From: Rhododendron vialii
Lineage: Eukaryota > Streptophyta > Magnoliopsida > Ericales > Ericaceae
Assembly (NCBI RefSeq): GCF_030253575.1
Contig: NC_080567.1
Location: forward strand, 38,283,501-38,347,500
Direction of reading: 5' to 3'
Length of the DNA: 64,000 nt
The notes under the pieces are model-generated. The model saw nothing but the letters and a program-made list of their open reading frames with translations, made no database searches and was not told where the DNA came from. Both the position numbers and the translations under genes were made by a program. The number at the start of each line of letters is the position of its first letter. Positions within the stretch are counted from its first letter, which is position 1. This document shows, in pieces, positions 23,700 to 35,135 of the stretch.

Positions 23700-23870
23700 A
23701 GCAGATACTACATCCTGTTCTTGCACCAAGAGGTTATCCTGAGAGTTAGTGTCCATGCTGGATTTGGCAACAAGGTGTGAAATTTGCCATCTTGTTTGGA
23801 AGGTTGAAGGTTCAGAGCCAAAACTGGTTGAGATCGAGTATAGGTTTGAGCAAGGTACTAAGAGTAGGCT
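23700..23870 (+). pseudogene. Amidase C-terminal fragment
   Basis: Just after gene 1 the DNA encodes PVLAPRGYP, then VKFAILFGRLK, then GSEPKLVEIEYRFEQGTKSR. These match the last-exon blocks of the two amidase genes (GGYPV, CFGGLRG, SEPKLIEIAYGFEQATKFR). Stops interrupt the first half. It is the remains of a third tandem amidase copy, or of one partial duplication of a last exon. Confidence 0.75.
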
Positions 23871-23874
23871 GTAT

Positions 23875-24791
23875 CAAGTACTCAAGATCTATACTTTGCT
23901 GAGTTTGCTCAATGTTTTAATCTTTGATTTCTCAAGGAAAACTAAATGTACTTGTGGACATTTTAATTTTTCGTGTAAAATTTAAATTATATGTTCTTGT
24001 TCTTCTCACTTTTCTTGTCCAACAAAAAACGCTACAAAATGTATGTTCTTTTACTTTGCTTCCTCTTATCTGTTCCCTTTGCATATCTCAAATTCAGACA
24101 CAGCTTGGCATTTTATGTGACTATTATTTCTGTGGTATCATACACAATCTAAATATTCTATTATTAATGACGAGGAAGACCTTTTTGTTATGCTAACTAA
24201 TACTTGATAATTTTGATGCTGCACTTGCGGAAGACTTTTTCTTGTGCTCAAAGTCTCTGAACAAGTTATTGTAGTGGCGTATACTATGCTATACAGTATC
24301 GAGGCACGGGAAAAAAAAATACAGATCGGCAGTTATTTAAAATGTTCGATATGTTGTTTATGTTTGTTCTTCGATTTGGCAATTTCAAGTTCATATCAGG
24401 ACACGAACTTAGGGTGACGTAATATTATTTCACTGAGGTACAATAATGAAATAAAGTAGGCCCCAGATATTTTGGTGACCTAGCAGGAAAATTATTCAGT
24501 GCTCTCCTGCTCAAACTATTCCTGGTTCCATTCTCAACCAAGAATGCAGACACAGGACATTGCAGAAAAGTATGTGGTGGGTGCCCACCATTTTGTGGAA
24601 GTTTATCTTCTTTAGGGGTGCCATTGCCAATGTTCAAAAGCAACAAGAAGGTAAACAGTGACTCATCATAGGTCCTTCCACTTTTTTTTTTTCCACTTTG
24701 CAAGCATATGCTATTGGATCATTATATTAGTAAAGAATTCAGACCGCTGTAATATTGAATTTTGTTTGCAGGGTTTTTCACTTCTTTCATC
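23875..24791. other. Spacer between the amidase genes
   Basis: No gene. The block GACTCATCATAGGTCCTTCC (about 24660) recurs at about 25515 inside intron 1 of the next gene, a small duplication. A T-run and acceptor-like TTTTGTTTGCAG (24761-24772) precede the gene 2 start and could end a 5' UTR intron. Confidence 0.45.
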
Positions 24792-27504
24792 ATGGCTATC
24801 AGCAAAATGTTGCTTATGTTTCTGGGTGTTGCGTTGTTTGGATTCAACATTAGCATTGTGAGCAGTGAATTCTCGATCAGAGAAGCTAGCGTGCAAGAAA
24901 TCCGGATTGCTTTCGAGCAAAGCAAACTCACCTCTAGGAAACTTGTTGAATTCTACCTCAGGGAAATTCAAAGACTCAACCCAGTTCTTCGTGCAGTTAT
25001 TGAAGTGAACCCTGATGTGCTCTACCTTGCAGAAAAGGCTGACCAAGAGCGAAAGGCCAAGGCACCCGTGTCAAAGTCTTGGTTGCATGGTATCCCTATT
25101 CTGCTCAAGGATAACATCGCAACCAAGGATAAGCTTAACACCACGGCTGGGTCATATGCTCTCCTCGGGTCAGTCGTGCCCCGGGATGCAGGGGTGGTGG
25201 CGAAGCTGAGGAAAGCGGGCGCAATCATATTGGGAAAGGCGAGCTTGAGTGAGTGGGCTCATTTTAGGTCGTCCGTTGCACCAAGTGGCTGGTGTGCTAG
25301 AGGCGGCCAAGCTGTGGTAAGTTGCCAATCTGTTTTTTCAACTGGTTCTTTCATTGCATAAAAGTGTATATAGTTTTATGTTCCTAATTCATCTTCATTT
25401 CTATCTTTACACACAAAATGGGTTTTGAAGTTGCAAGCAGGGGTGTGTGCAGAAAAGAGGAGCATAGAAACGAATTTAGCTTAGATCCTAAGCAACATTT
25501 TGCTGATAGCCATGACTCATCATAGGTCCTTCCACTCTATAACTATTCACTTTGATTTTGGGGCGATCTCCTTGGCAGTTTTGAATTTTAAGAATTATCA
25601 TTCAAATATTAAGGTGACAATGTGAAAGCTACCGGCAATACAGATTTGAAAGCACTGCAGTCTCGGATAAGAGATCACTAGTGAAATGTGATGTCTTTGG
25701 TAAAATAAAGGAAAACAGTTGCCGGATTTAGCTTAGATCCTAAGCAATGTCTTGCGCGAAGCGACCCACCTAGAAAGAGCTCCCCTTTATGTTAGGGTTA
25801 GGGGGGACTAAAATGGAACTTCGATCGGATGTGGGTATCCAATCTCGCCGCTGAGATGTCCAGCGGATTCCTGGGCCTTGACGAACGGCCGGCAACGTTG
25901 ATTAAATACACGTTGATTAAATACTGATACTATGCTTTCGCATTCATGCAGTGTCCATACGTGAAGTCAACAGATCCATGTGGATCAAGCACAGGATCAG
26001 CAGTATCAGTAGCAGCAAATATGGCTGCAGTATCACTAGGCACAGAGACAGATGGGTCCATCATATGTCCGTCCAGTTCCAACTCTGTGGTTGGGTTCAA
26101 ACCCACAGTCGGCCTTACCAGCTGAGGAGGGGTCATCCCAATATCCCCTAGGCAGGACACCGTGGGGTATGTGAAGTTTACACTGCATTCACCGACTTTT
26201 CTCATTGTCCACAGCTTCTCTCACAACTGATGTCCAGTTACTGCAGATAACCTTACAGTGCATAGAATTCCAATTTCTCACTAGTCATTTTGTGTTTTTT
26301 GGGTGTGAACATTGCAGGCCAATCTGCAGGACAGTATCAGATGCTGTTTATGTCCTTGATGCCATTGTGGGTTATGATCCCTATGATGCCATGGCAACAA
26401 AAAAAGCTTCAAGCTACGTCCCTAAAGGCGGATATGTGCAATTCCTCAAGGCTGATGGGCTTAGGGGAAAGAGATTAGGGATAACAGCAGATCCGTTGTT
26501 TGGTTTCACTAACATCTCGGGATTCTCTCAACTTTTCAAGCAGTCTTTCCACAAGTTAAGGTAAACATTTCAATCTCTTAATTTATGTAACAGCAGCTTT
26601 TGCTGGCCGAGGAGCTCGTGCCCAACTTGGTTTCTTAGGACAGAATCTGTTCCAAGAAATAGTGGTGGGTTTAGCTCCAACTAATGCTAGAAAGGGGCCT
26701 CGATGCCTTGCCCTTGGCTAGTTTTCATACCTCTTGCATACAAAATGTCTTTCTAACAATCGTATTCTGAAATCTTGGGCAACATAAGGCAAGGAGGTGC
26801 AATTTTGGTAGACCATCTGAAAGCTCCCCCTGAAGCCATAGTTTCCATGGTCGGAGACGAACTAATAGCGCTACATGCTGAGTTCAAGTTGTCACTAAAT
26901 GCTTATCTTAAAGATTTAGCCAGTTCTCCAGTGAGATCATTGGCAGATGTAATAGCCTTTAACAAGAAATTCTCTGGTTTGGTAAGTACCATATCCATGT
27001 ACATATCCATAGGACCATATCCATACTTCTTATTTCTTATTTCTTATTTTCTGTCGATTGGTAGGAAATAATTTATGGTTATACGAACTAGTTGGTCTTT
27101 GTTCCGGTTCCCCATATTTTTGGATTAGCTGTCTCATTTGTTTGTAGGAAAAACTTCGTGAATATGGTCAAGACATCTTGTTGAAAGCCGAGAAAACAAA
27201 TGGGATAAGCGGATTAGAAAAGCAAGCCTTGCGAAATTTGACAAGAGCATCCAAAGTTGGGTTTGAGAAGTTGATGAGGAAAAATAAGTTGGATGCATGG
27301 GTGACACCACTTGCATTTGTATCTCCAGTGCTTGCAGCTGGAGGATATCCAGTGATTAATGTTCCTGCAGGCTACTATGATGATGGGGTACCATACGGCA
27401 TTTGTTTCGGAGGATTGAGGGGTTCAGAACCTAAACTCATTGAAATTGCGTATGGCTTCGAGCAGGCTACTAAGTTTAGGAAGCCACCTTCATTTAAACC
27501 TTGA
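24792..27504 (+). pseudogene. Amidase-signature family gene 2, with an in-frame stop
   Basis: Exons: 24792-25316, 25952-26166, 26318-26560, 26789-26981, 27148-27504; the structure matches gene 1, with exons 2 and 3 of identical length (215 and 243). The product would be about 510 residues. A signal peptide is likely (MAISKMLLMFLGVALFG, residues 1-25). Active-site blocks look normal: LLKDNIATKDKLNTTAG, PCGSSTGSAVS, GTETDGSIIC. However exon 2 carries TGA at 26123-26125, where gene 1 has CGA (LTS-R-AGVIP). That is one C-to-T change at a CpG. Everything after it is open and well conserved, so the lesion is recent, or an assembly error. Unless read through, the protein would end before the C-terminal half. 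The start was chosen as the first ATG in frame with a leader. Confidence 0.85.
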
Positions 27505-28040
27505 ATCTCGATTAATGTACTCTTAGCTGATGTACTGGTACCAAAACTGGTTTCGGTGAAATGAGGGGTGATTCTATTAAGTATTATGCCTTTGAAATAA
27601 AATTAGACTGTTTCTGCGACAAGATCTGCAGTTTTTCATGACAGGCTAGGCATCTTCTTTCTGATTAACTTTGAGTTCGTATTACGATTCCTGTTTTCAA
27701 GGAATTGCAGCGACGCGATACTACGATAATGCAGTCATATTAAGAGTGATATTAGCCTTTCCAATGCTACAATTTTAATGACCCTGCCAGTAACTAAAGG
27801 CCCAATACGTTTCTTGATTTCATTCTCCATTCCATGTGGAAGCCTATTGTTTTTCCCGGTGCAGCATTGAAAAGCGACAATACATACACGCAAGACTAAA
27901 AAGCTAACGTGCTGGTCTGAACCACTGATTTTTCACACAACTGGGCCTGCCTCTTTTCTAAATTAAACACGATTCTGTCCCTACTCTCTAAGATTGTAAA
28001 TAGTGAGATCGTAGTCACCGTTCTTCTAGTAGGTGCTGGT
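27505..28040. other. Spacer after amidase gene 2
   Basis: 3' flank and intergenic DNA. No gene seen. Confidence 0.4.
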
Positions 28041-28380
28041 TAGGGCTGCAAACGAAATGAGTTGCTTCGCTCGAGCGAGCAACTCGAGGCTCGGCTTGGT
28101 TTGGCTCGACTCATTTAATAATCAAGCTGGGCTTGAGCTCGAGTTTGAGTTTGAGTTTGAGTTTTGGGTTTGTTTAGTAAACGAGCCGAGTTTAACTCTT
28201 CAAAGCTTGGCTCGAAAAAGCTCGACTTGAAAAAGTGGGCTCGGCTTGTTTAGTAAATGAATGGGGCTCCGCTCGTTTACAACCAAGCCAAGCCGAGCTC
28301 GAGCTCGAATTTTTGGCTCATTTAGTATGCGAGCCAAACTCGAACACAACAAAGCTCGGCTCGGCTCATTTGCAGCCCCA
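28041..28380. mobile_element. hAT-type MITE
   Basis: Ends TAGGGCTGCAAACGA and the complement of TTTGCAGCCCCA form terminal inverted repeats. The 8-bp GTGCTGGT lies directly on both sides (28033-28040 and 28381-28388), the size expected for hAT. The interior is a palindrome-rich run of GAGCTCGAG and GGCTCGGCTT units. No coding capacity. The perfect target duplication implies a fairly recent insertion. Confidence 0.85.
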
Positions 28381-28584
28381 GTGCTGGTATATTTTGTATT
28401 CGTGGGTTCGCTTATATGCATATGAAACTTGAACATTACAAACACTAATGAACCCATTGCTTGATCAGCCAGTGGGCTTCTAGATTAGATCATATATTCC
28501 CAAATAAGTTGGCCTAATAGACAGGTGTTTCCTCACCTTTCTTCGTTTCTCTTGTTGTTAAACTACTTTTTGACATGTTTCTCC

Positions 28585-28591
28585 TATAAAA
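28585..28591 (+). promoter_or_regulatory. TATA box of dirigent gene 1
   Basis: TATAAAA lies 81 bases before the ATG at 28672, a normal spacing for a plant promoter with a short leader. Confidence 0.45.
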
Positions 28592-28641
28592 AATGTCTCT
28601 ACTCGCTACTTCCCTTCTTGCTTCAAAAACAACCCCACACA

Positions 28642-28644
<3 letters not shown>

Positions 28645-28671
<27 letters not shown>
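28645..28671 (+). repeat. (GA)n tract abutting the dirigent 1 start codon
   Basis: Uninterrupted GA repeat that ends directly at the ATG. The same layout is seen at dirigent genes 3 to 8. Confidence 0.9.
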
Positions 28672-28676
<5 letters not shown>

Positions 28677-29241
28677 AAGAATAGCACTGATTGTATTTCT
28701 GATAATCAGTCTCGTGGTAACAATTCCATGGATTCAGAGCCTTGAAGATGGGCCTGACCAAGTGAATTGGGCCAAGAGACTTGATGGAGAAAAGGGGGTT
28801 GTGACCAACCTCCAATTCTATTTCCACGACACGGTCAGTGGGCCGAATCCAACTGCAGTTAGGGTAGCCGAAGCTTCGGACACCAACAATTCACTGACCC
28901 TATTCGGTTCTCTGATGATGGTGGATGACCCGTTAACAGAGGGCCCGGATCCATCATCCAAGCTCGTGGGCCGAGCCCAGGGACTCTACGGCTCAGCCGC
29001 TCAGTCGGACTTTGGTTTAATCATGGCTCTGAACTATGGGTTCATAGATGGGATATACAATGGCAGCTCTATTAGCATTCTGGGCCTTAACCAGGCAATG
29101 CATCTGGTCCGCGAAATGGCCATAGTCGGAGGTACTGGGCTTTTTCGTATGGCCCGTGGATATGCCATTGCCAAAACCTATTGGATGAATCCTTTAACTG
29201 GAAATGCTATTGTAGGATACAATGTCACAGTTGTTACTTAG
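28672..29241 (+). CDS. Dirigent protein 1 of the cluster
   Basis: Single exon, 189 residues, close to the usual 180-195 for dirigent proteins. The ATG after the GA tract starts a hydrophobic signal peptide (residues 4-22); the protein is expected in the cell wall space. Family motifs: FYFHDTVSG (49-57), VDDPLTEGP (84-92), GRAQGLYG (100-107), IYNGSS (128-133) with a sequon, and VGGTGLFRMARGYA (152-165). It forms a trimer of beta barrels in known relatives and guides phenoxy-radical coupling without oxidising activity of its own. Odd: the C terminus reads YNVTVVT, lacking the terminal HY of the other seven. It is the most divergent of the set with dirigent 2. The substrate cannot be told. Confidence 0.93.
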
Positions 29242-29718
29242 TAACCGTGACCATATATAGATGCCATCTTCGCACAAACTTTTTCTTGGAGAGAGGATGA
29301 AAATCACAGAAGTGGCAAAATGGAAGCAGTAATCTTTAGTATAGCAGTGAATGTTAGTAGAAGTACCATAACTATAGGAGTAGTTTGAAGGTTACTTAAC
29401 CTGATCTTGATTACTTGTGATATCTCTTCTTATTGTTGATTGGAGTTAATTTAGTTAATTTCATCATTTATTCTTCTTCGCACGCTTGTGTGATGTCCAT
29501 CGAAGAAAATCTCTTAATTGAGTCAAATAACAACTGAACACAATTAAGCTGGCTCGAACACCTGAGTCATAAAAGAAAAAAGTTACTGTAATATAATCGC
29601 CTGGTGCACTTGTTTGGCTTGTTCAATATTGTAGGTACTGATTGATCCTTGCTGACACACTTGCACTTTTCATTTTATCTATAATTCAAATTAAGCCATA
29701 CTCATACTACACATAGGC

Positions 29719-29768
29719 TCAATCGTATGTTATGTATTTTTTTTTGATCTGCAATCGTATGTTATGTA
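29719..29768. mobile_element. Micro-insertion of a LINE-type tail
   Basis: The insert (T)9GATCTG lies between two copies of CAATCGTATGTTATGTA (17 bp). Read on the minus strand it is a few bases followed by poly(A), with a long target duplication. Confidence 0.7.
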
Positions 29769-29798
29769 GAACCATTCAAATAGGACCCATCATGATTA

Positions 29799-30193
29799 GG
29801 CCCCGTTCTCTTGAACTTAACTTAAATTTGGGAGTTGTCCTTATTTGAATTTTTTTGCATTTGTTAGTTTTGTGCCAATTTTTTATGGGTTATTGATTCC
29901 TCTCGACGAGAGGAATCGGGAAAGTATTTATTATTTATTTTTTATTTTTTACTTTTACCCAAGTATTTTGAGAAATAACCACTTTTTAGTGCAAAAATTG
30001 TCATTTTTTTGGGCTAAAAAATGGTTATTTCTCAAAATACTTGGGTAAAAGTAAACAAAAATTACTTTTCTGATTCCTCTTGTCGAGATGAATCAATAAC
30101 TCACAAAAGTTTGACCCAAAACTAATAAATGCGAAAAAAATTCAAATAAGGACAAAATTTCTAGATTTAAGTTAAGTTCAAAAGAACGGGGCC
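29799..30193. mobile_element. PIF/Harbinger (Tourist)-like foldback MITE
   Basis: Ends GGCCCCGTTC and GAACGGGGCC are perfect inverted repeats, and the arms stay complementary for more than 100 bases (for example TTGAACTTAACTTAAAT against ATTTAAGTTAAGTTCAA). TTA lies on both sides (29796-29798, 30194-30196), the target size of PIF/Harbinger. An inner palindrome (AAGTATTTTGAGAAATAACC and complement) completes a hairpin. No coding capacity. Confidence 0.8.
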
Positions 30194-30386
30194 TTAGTCA
30201 AGGTGCACATAAGCTAGTCTGGACACCTTAGTTATATAGAACCATTCAAATAATATGGTTAGTAGTTTTAGAGACGTCATGTCAAATGATGTAGATGAAC
30301 GTTACTTTAAATGGCATTCATGACCATCCGTACTAAAGTATAGTCACTATAGCGTTACTCATTTCAAATTTGCTGCTTTCCATGCC

Positions 30387-30394
30387 TATAAAAG
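30387..30394 (+). promoter_or_regulatory. TATA box of dirigent gene 2
   Basis: TATAAAAG, 60 bases before the ATG. This is the only gene of the cluster without a GA leader. Confidence 0.5.
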
Positions 30395-30446
30395 CTTGTA
30401 TAGTGTGCCCTTATTGTATCCAAGTTTGCAAAACCACACACATTGA

Positions 30447-31025
30447 ATGATGGAGAAGCTAGCAGCTATAGGCATAGTAGTTGTGCTGGTGCTTTTTTCC
30501 CCAATGGCAATGGCAATTGCCGAGGGTCCCAAAGAAGTGGAGGAATGGTTCCATAAGTTCGACGACACTACTAGTGTTACACACCAAAAAGTGACCAAAC
30601 TTCACTTCTACTTCCACGACTTAAGGGGCTTGACCACAGCGGTGGTGGCCCAGTCCAACACCACCGCAGCATCACCCACCTTTTTCGGTTTGTTCTATGC
30701 AATGGACAATCCCTTAACTGTGGGCCCATCACAGGCTTCCAAGGTGATCGGTCGAGCCCAGGGCCTGTACGGCTCGACCTCAAGGGAGAAATTTAGCCTC
30801 ACTTTGGCCATGAACTTGGTCTTCACTAATGGGCCTTACAATGGTAGCAGTCTTACTGTTCTAGGCTACAACCCAGTCATGCAGCCCAAACGAGAAATGC
30901 CTGTCGTCGGAGGGGCCGGTGTTTTCCGGATGGCTCGTGGCGTTGCTCTGTTGAAAACCTACTTTTTTGATGCTCCCCGAGGGAATGCAACCATCGAGTA
31001 CAATGTGATAGTTCACCATTATTAA
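30447..31025 (+). CDS. Dirigent protein 2 of the cluster
   Basis: Single exon, 192 residues. Starts MMEKLAAIG; the second Met is an equal candidate. The signal peptide spans about residues 6-25 (IVVVLVLFSPMAMA). Motifs: FYFHD (54-58), MDNPLTVGP (86-94), GRAQGLYGS (102-110), PYNGSS (130-135), VVGGAGVFRMARG (153-165), and EYNVIVHHY at the end. Odd: the loop after HD is LRGLTTAVVAQ, two or more residues shorter than in the other genes, and the usual first Asp of MDDPLT is kept but the second is Asn. Its 5' leader has no GA tract and its TATA box is close, so its control may differ from its neighbours. Confidence 0.93.
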   Translation: MMEKLAAIGIVVVLVLFSPMAMAIAEGPKEVEEWFHKFDDTTSVTHQKVTKLHFYFHDLRGLTTAVVAQSNTTAASPTFFGLFYAMDNPLTVGPSQASKVIGRAQGLYGSTSREKFSLTLAMNLVFTNGPYNGSSLTVLGYNPVMQPKREMPVVGGAGVFRMARGVALLKTYFFDAPRGNATIEYNVIVHHY

Positions 31026-33088
31026 GCTCGACTTTGGGATGATTGAATCATTTTCTTTTTCCTTTTTTTTTTTTGTATTATTTTTTCTCTTTTTGTTTTC
31101 TTTGGGTTTTTGTTTAAATGGTGTGCCTTTTCTTTTCGTTTGCGAAGTAACACTTGTGGGAGGCTTGGTTATATTTTCGTACTTGTTTTGTTGGGACGTG
31201 GTTTGTTTGTTTGTTTTTTTATTTCTCATTGACCAAAAAATATTTATATATAGATGACTCGATCATGTGAGAATATTAATTTGTGCCTTTTGTCGTACTT
31301 ATTTGTGTGGGGTCTCTTGGGTGGGTTTTGAGCATTAACAAGTAAACTCAAGGGAAGTCATTCTCATTTTTTAAAGAGTAATATTAGTTCAGATATCCAA
31401 TTTTTTTTTGAGAAAAAAAAACAGACCAGTTAATTAATAACAAAATCCAAGACTATCCTTTTTCTTTTCTTTTTTCAGAATGTAAATTCAAGACCAGGTG
31501 TATTAAGTTTGGTTCGGGCCACAACTAGAATCATGCATGAATGTGGTTTATACACCCATGTTAATTTCTAGTAAATTTCTGACTAAGTTTTCTCGATATG
31601 ATTGGGTTTTCCTTATTGTCTAAACAGACTATACAGTTCTCGAGACAGGTTATTCTCTCCTCACATACATCAATTAAAAGTCCATTTAACAGAAATAACC
31701 TGTCAAAAGTTTTTAAGCTACAGACAAACTTCTTTTAACTGGAAACACACCCTAAAGTTTTGTTAGTAAAGGAACCACTCCACAATTGCAAGTTGTGTAA
31801 AAAAAAATCAACCGAAATGTTATGGTACATGAAAAAAGAAACATGAAAGTGTGAAAGAAAATGGATGGCTCGGATTCTTGAGTGTGAATCTGAGCAGTCT
31901 ATTTTCTTTCATGGACACTTTCACGTCATATATGCTACCAAGTTCCAAGTCCAAAAATCAATGCCTGGTTTAGATTTTTTCAAATGTTAATTCTTATTTT
32001 TTTTTTCCCTTCAAAATGGAAATTGGTATTCATTTTAAAGTCGTCCAAAGTGAATCTATTTTCTGACTTCTGCATATATTAAAACGTACCTACAGTAAAA
32101 CAAAGATTGGAATTTGGAAAGACAACTGTGCACCCTGAGGCCTCACACCCATGCATCCGCCGTCGCACAACAGAATCTCACGTAGTGATACTATCTTATG
32201 TTGTTTTCAAATTTCTGTTCTTTTTTTATTATTAATATATATAATCCCTTTTTTGCCGTTAAAAAAAAGAAAGAAATAAAGAAAAGCTTCATGAAGAGCA
32301 ACGCACAGCATGAATTGTTCTAAAGTTTTCTAGATGAAAATTGTACACACTTCATTTTACGCCACCGAAAGAACAGAAAAAGATAGTGTTTGTTGGGAGT
32401 ATGATTCACCCGAAATTTTCTCTTGTGCGCGTGGGTCCAATCTGTTGGGAATTATTCATGGAGTCCGCGCCACATTACAAGAACCCATATCTACTTAAAA
32501 GCCTTCGGAGTGGTAAGTCACGTGTGTTACCAACAACCAATTTGACCCCGGACCTCACCTCCCCTACCCTATCGATAGAGAGCCATCACCTTTACTCCAT
32601 CGAGAGTGAGCTAGCTTTTTCCATCCGCCTGCATCCTTACTATATCGAGAGTCACCTTTGATTTTTCCTGCCCCATCGAGAATCTTTGTTGCAAGGCCAC
32701 CAAATCGGTTCAAGTCTGCTCAAAGATCGCTAACCATTAGCTCGGATATATACTACCATTCGTTGAGAGTCTGATCTGCCTGAGATTTTCTCATGTGCAT
32801 GTAGACCCAATATATTGGGGAGTGTCCACGAAGTACACATTAGGAAGTTTTCATGGTACTGACCAAAATAGCGTGGGCTGGTGTCATCGAATGGTGCTTA
32901 TAAAGTATACTATTCCTACTAGTATCCAGTGGGCACAAGTAGAACACTAGGGCAGCGCATGAATTCCGACAATAATACTAGTAAATGACTGCTAACAACC
33001 CCACCGAGAGCAAAAGTGAGAAACCCCCCACAACCACAACGCAAGATAAATTTGTTTTTTTGGTCAAACAAAAATAGATGCATTAAAT
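31026..33088. other. Intergenic; no gene seen
   Basis: AT-rich, with T runs after dirigent 2. At about 32400-32475 and 32775-32850 an imperfect direct repeat occurs (TTTTCTC-TGTGC then CCAAT-T-TTGGG), possibly from a decayed transposon. The 106-residue frame at 32341-32661 covers this and has no domain. Confidence 0.4.
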
Positions 33089-33288
33089 TGAAAATAAACA
33101 CAATTGTGGAGTAATTTTTTGATAATTCCATTCATCGTAGTTGTACAATATATATAGTACAAACATTAACAAGGAAAGAATACAAGATTACATGGAAATA
33201 TTCTACACTTATGGCATAAAATAAGATTACACAATTAAGGATATTGACCAAATCAAATATTGACTAAATCATATCCTTAATTCTAGCA
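33089..33288 (-). repeat. 3' LTR of the short Copia element
   Basis: Plus strand TGAAAATAAACAC to AATTCTAGCA; adjoins the polypurine tract. Nearly identical to 34371-34570. Confidence 0.93.
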
Positions 33289-34370
33289 CTCCCCCTCAAG
33301 TTGGAGCATGTATATCGCACATGCCTAACTTGTCTAAAGAGTGACTAAAAACACTGCTGGCAACAGCTTTGGTAAGGACATCGGCTAGTTGGTCTGCAGA
33401 CTTCACAAACGGGAAAGCAATGATTCCGGCTTCAAGTTTTTCTTTAATGAAGTGCCTATCAATTTCCACATGCTTCGTCCGATCGTGTTGGACTGGATTA
33501 TGAGCAATCTCTATAGCAGAAGTGTTGTCACAATACAGCTTCATTGTCTCCTGAGAGTGAATACCCAAATCCTTAAGCAAGTTCCTCAACCATAGTAACT
33601 CACATACTCCAAAAGCCATGCCTCTATATTCAGCTTCTGCACTTGACCTTGCTACCACCTGTTTTTTTTTTACTCCTCCAAGTCACAAGGTTGCCCCCTA
33701 CAAAAGTAAAGTATCCTGATGTAGATTTTTTGTCGTCAGATGAACCAGCCCAATCTGCATCAGTGTAACCTTCTACCTTCAAGTGATTATTCTTGCTGAA
33801 CAATAACCCTTTACCCGGAGCAGACTTTAAATATCGCAATATGCGTTCCACAGCATCCATGTGAGGTTTACGAGGATCATGCATAAACTGGCTTACTACG
33901 CATACTGAATAAGCAATATCTGGCCTAGTATGGGACAAGTAAATTAATTTTCCCACAAGTCTCTGGTATCTTGCTTTATCAGTAGAAGTTGCATGTAAAC
34001 AATTAAACAACTTGTGATTTTGTTCAATAGGGGTATTTGCATGCTTACATCCAAGCATACCTGTTTCAGTTAACAAGTCAAGAACGTATTTTCGTTGAGA
34101 CAAGAAAATACCATTCTTTGAGCGGGCTACCTCGATTCCGAGAAAGTATTTTAAATCTCCAAGTTGTTTCATTGCATATGGAGACCAGACACAATAGTCG
34201 AAGATTCGTTCTTCTTTGGTGATTTAGCACCACTTACTTCAGCCATGACGGCACTAGAAGAAAATTTTGCAGCGGAATGATATGAACAGAAACACCAACA
34301 ATTGTGAATACAGGACCTACTTCAATTCCTAGAGTTTAAGAAAAGGAGATTGAAGGTGGCTCTGATACCA

Positions 34371-34570
34371 TGAAAATAAACACAATTGTGGAGTAATTTT
34401 CTGATAATTCCATTCATCGTAGTTGTACAATATATATAGTACAAACATTAACAAGGAAAGAATACAAGATTACATGGAAATATTCTACACTTATGGCATA
34501 AAATAAGATTACACAATTAAGGATATTGACCAAATCAAATATTGACTAAATCATATCCTTAATTCTAGCA
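34371..34570 (-). repeat. 5' LTR of the short Copia element
   Basis: Nearly identical to 33089-33288 (one T/C difference seen). Adjoins the primer binding site on the minus strand. Confidence 0.93.
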
Positions 34571-35135
34571 TAAATTAGACGACCAGAAACATCATCAAGC
34601 CAGATACGTACACGGCATGCAAAGAGAGTTCAAAAAGGCTACAAAGTCGTAGTTCTAGGTCTTAAGATGTCCAAAACTTATGACATCCGTCAGGGCGAAT
34701 TCCCTAACCATAACGCAAGATCTACTTTCATAGAGATCGGCATATAGGACAGTGATTTTTGCACTATTTTCGTCCAGAGTTTTTTTTTTTTTCATATCAA
34801 TAATTTTAAGTACACATGAAATATATCTTGAAATTATCCAAAAAGTAATGGCGACCGCACTTTTTTTCCACCGTATGGCCACCGAACGATGTGGAGTGGG
34901 CCCAAAAAAATAAAAAAGTATTCATAAATTTTAAAATAATTATTTATGAAGTTCTGTAAAAAATCAATTTTAACGAATATTGCTAAGTATGTTTTCTGAA
35001 TTTGTAGGGACGAAACTATGACAGTTATAGATATTTTTTTAAGCCCGAAATTAGCCTCACATGACGTGCGGCGGGAAAATGTACGGCGATGGTAGCACTG
35101 TTTTGTGAATGTACCGAAAAGCTGCCAAATTGGGT

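Larger units (their letters stand above)
33089..34570 (-). mobile_element. Short non-autonomous Copia retrotransposon, young
   Basis: Complete at both ends: 200-bp LTRs at 33089-33288 and 34371-34570 differ at one base, and TAAAT lies on both sides as a 5-bp target duplication. On the minus strand a primer site TGGTATCAGAGCC adjoins the 5' LTR and a TTGAGGGGGAG purine tract adjoins the 3' LTR. Inside are only the first residues of gag (MAEVSGAKSPKK), the end of reverse transcriptase and RNase H (ARSSAEAEYRGMA), so most of the coding interior is missing. The motifs suggest the Ale/Ivana (Retrofit) side of Copia. It is broken, with a few breaks. One LTR difference in 200 suggests an age of well under one million years at usual plant rates. 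Confidence 0.93.

Noticed and set aside
31039-31257. 72-residue frame after dirigent 2
   Set aside because: Low-complexity Phe/Leu run from a T-rich 3' flank.
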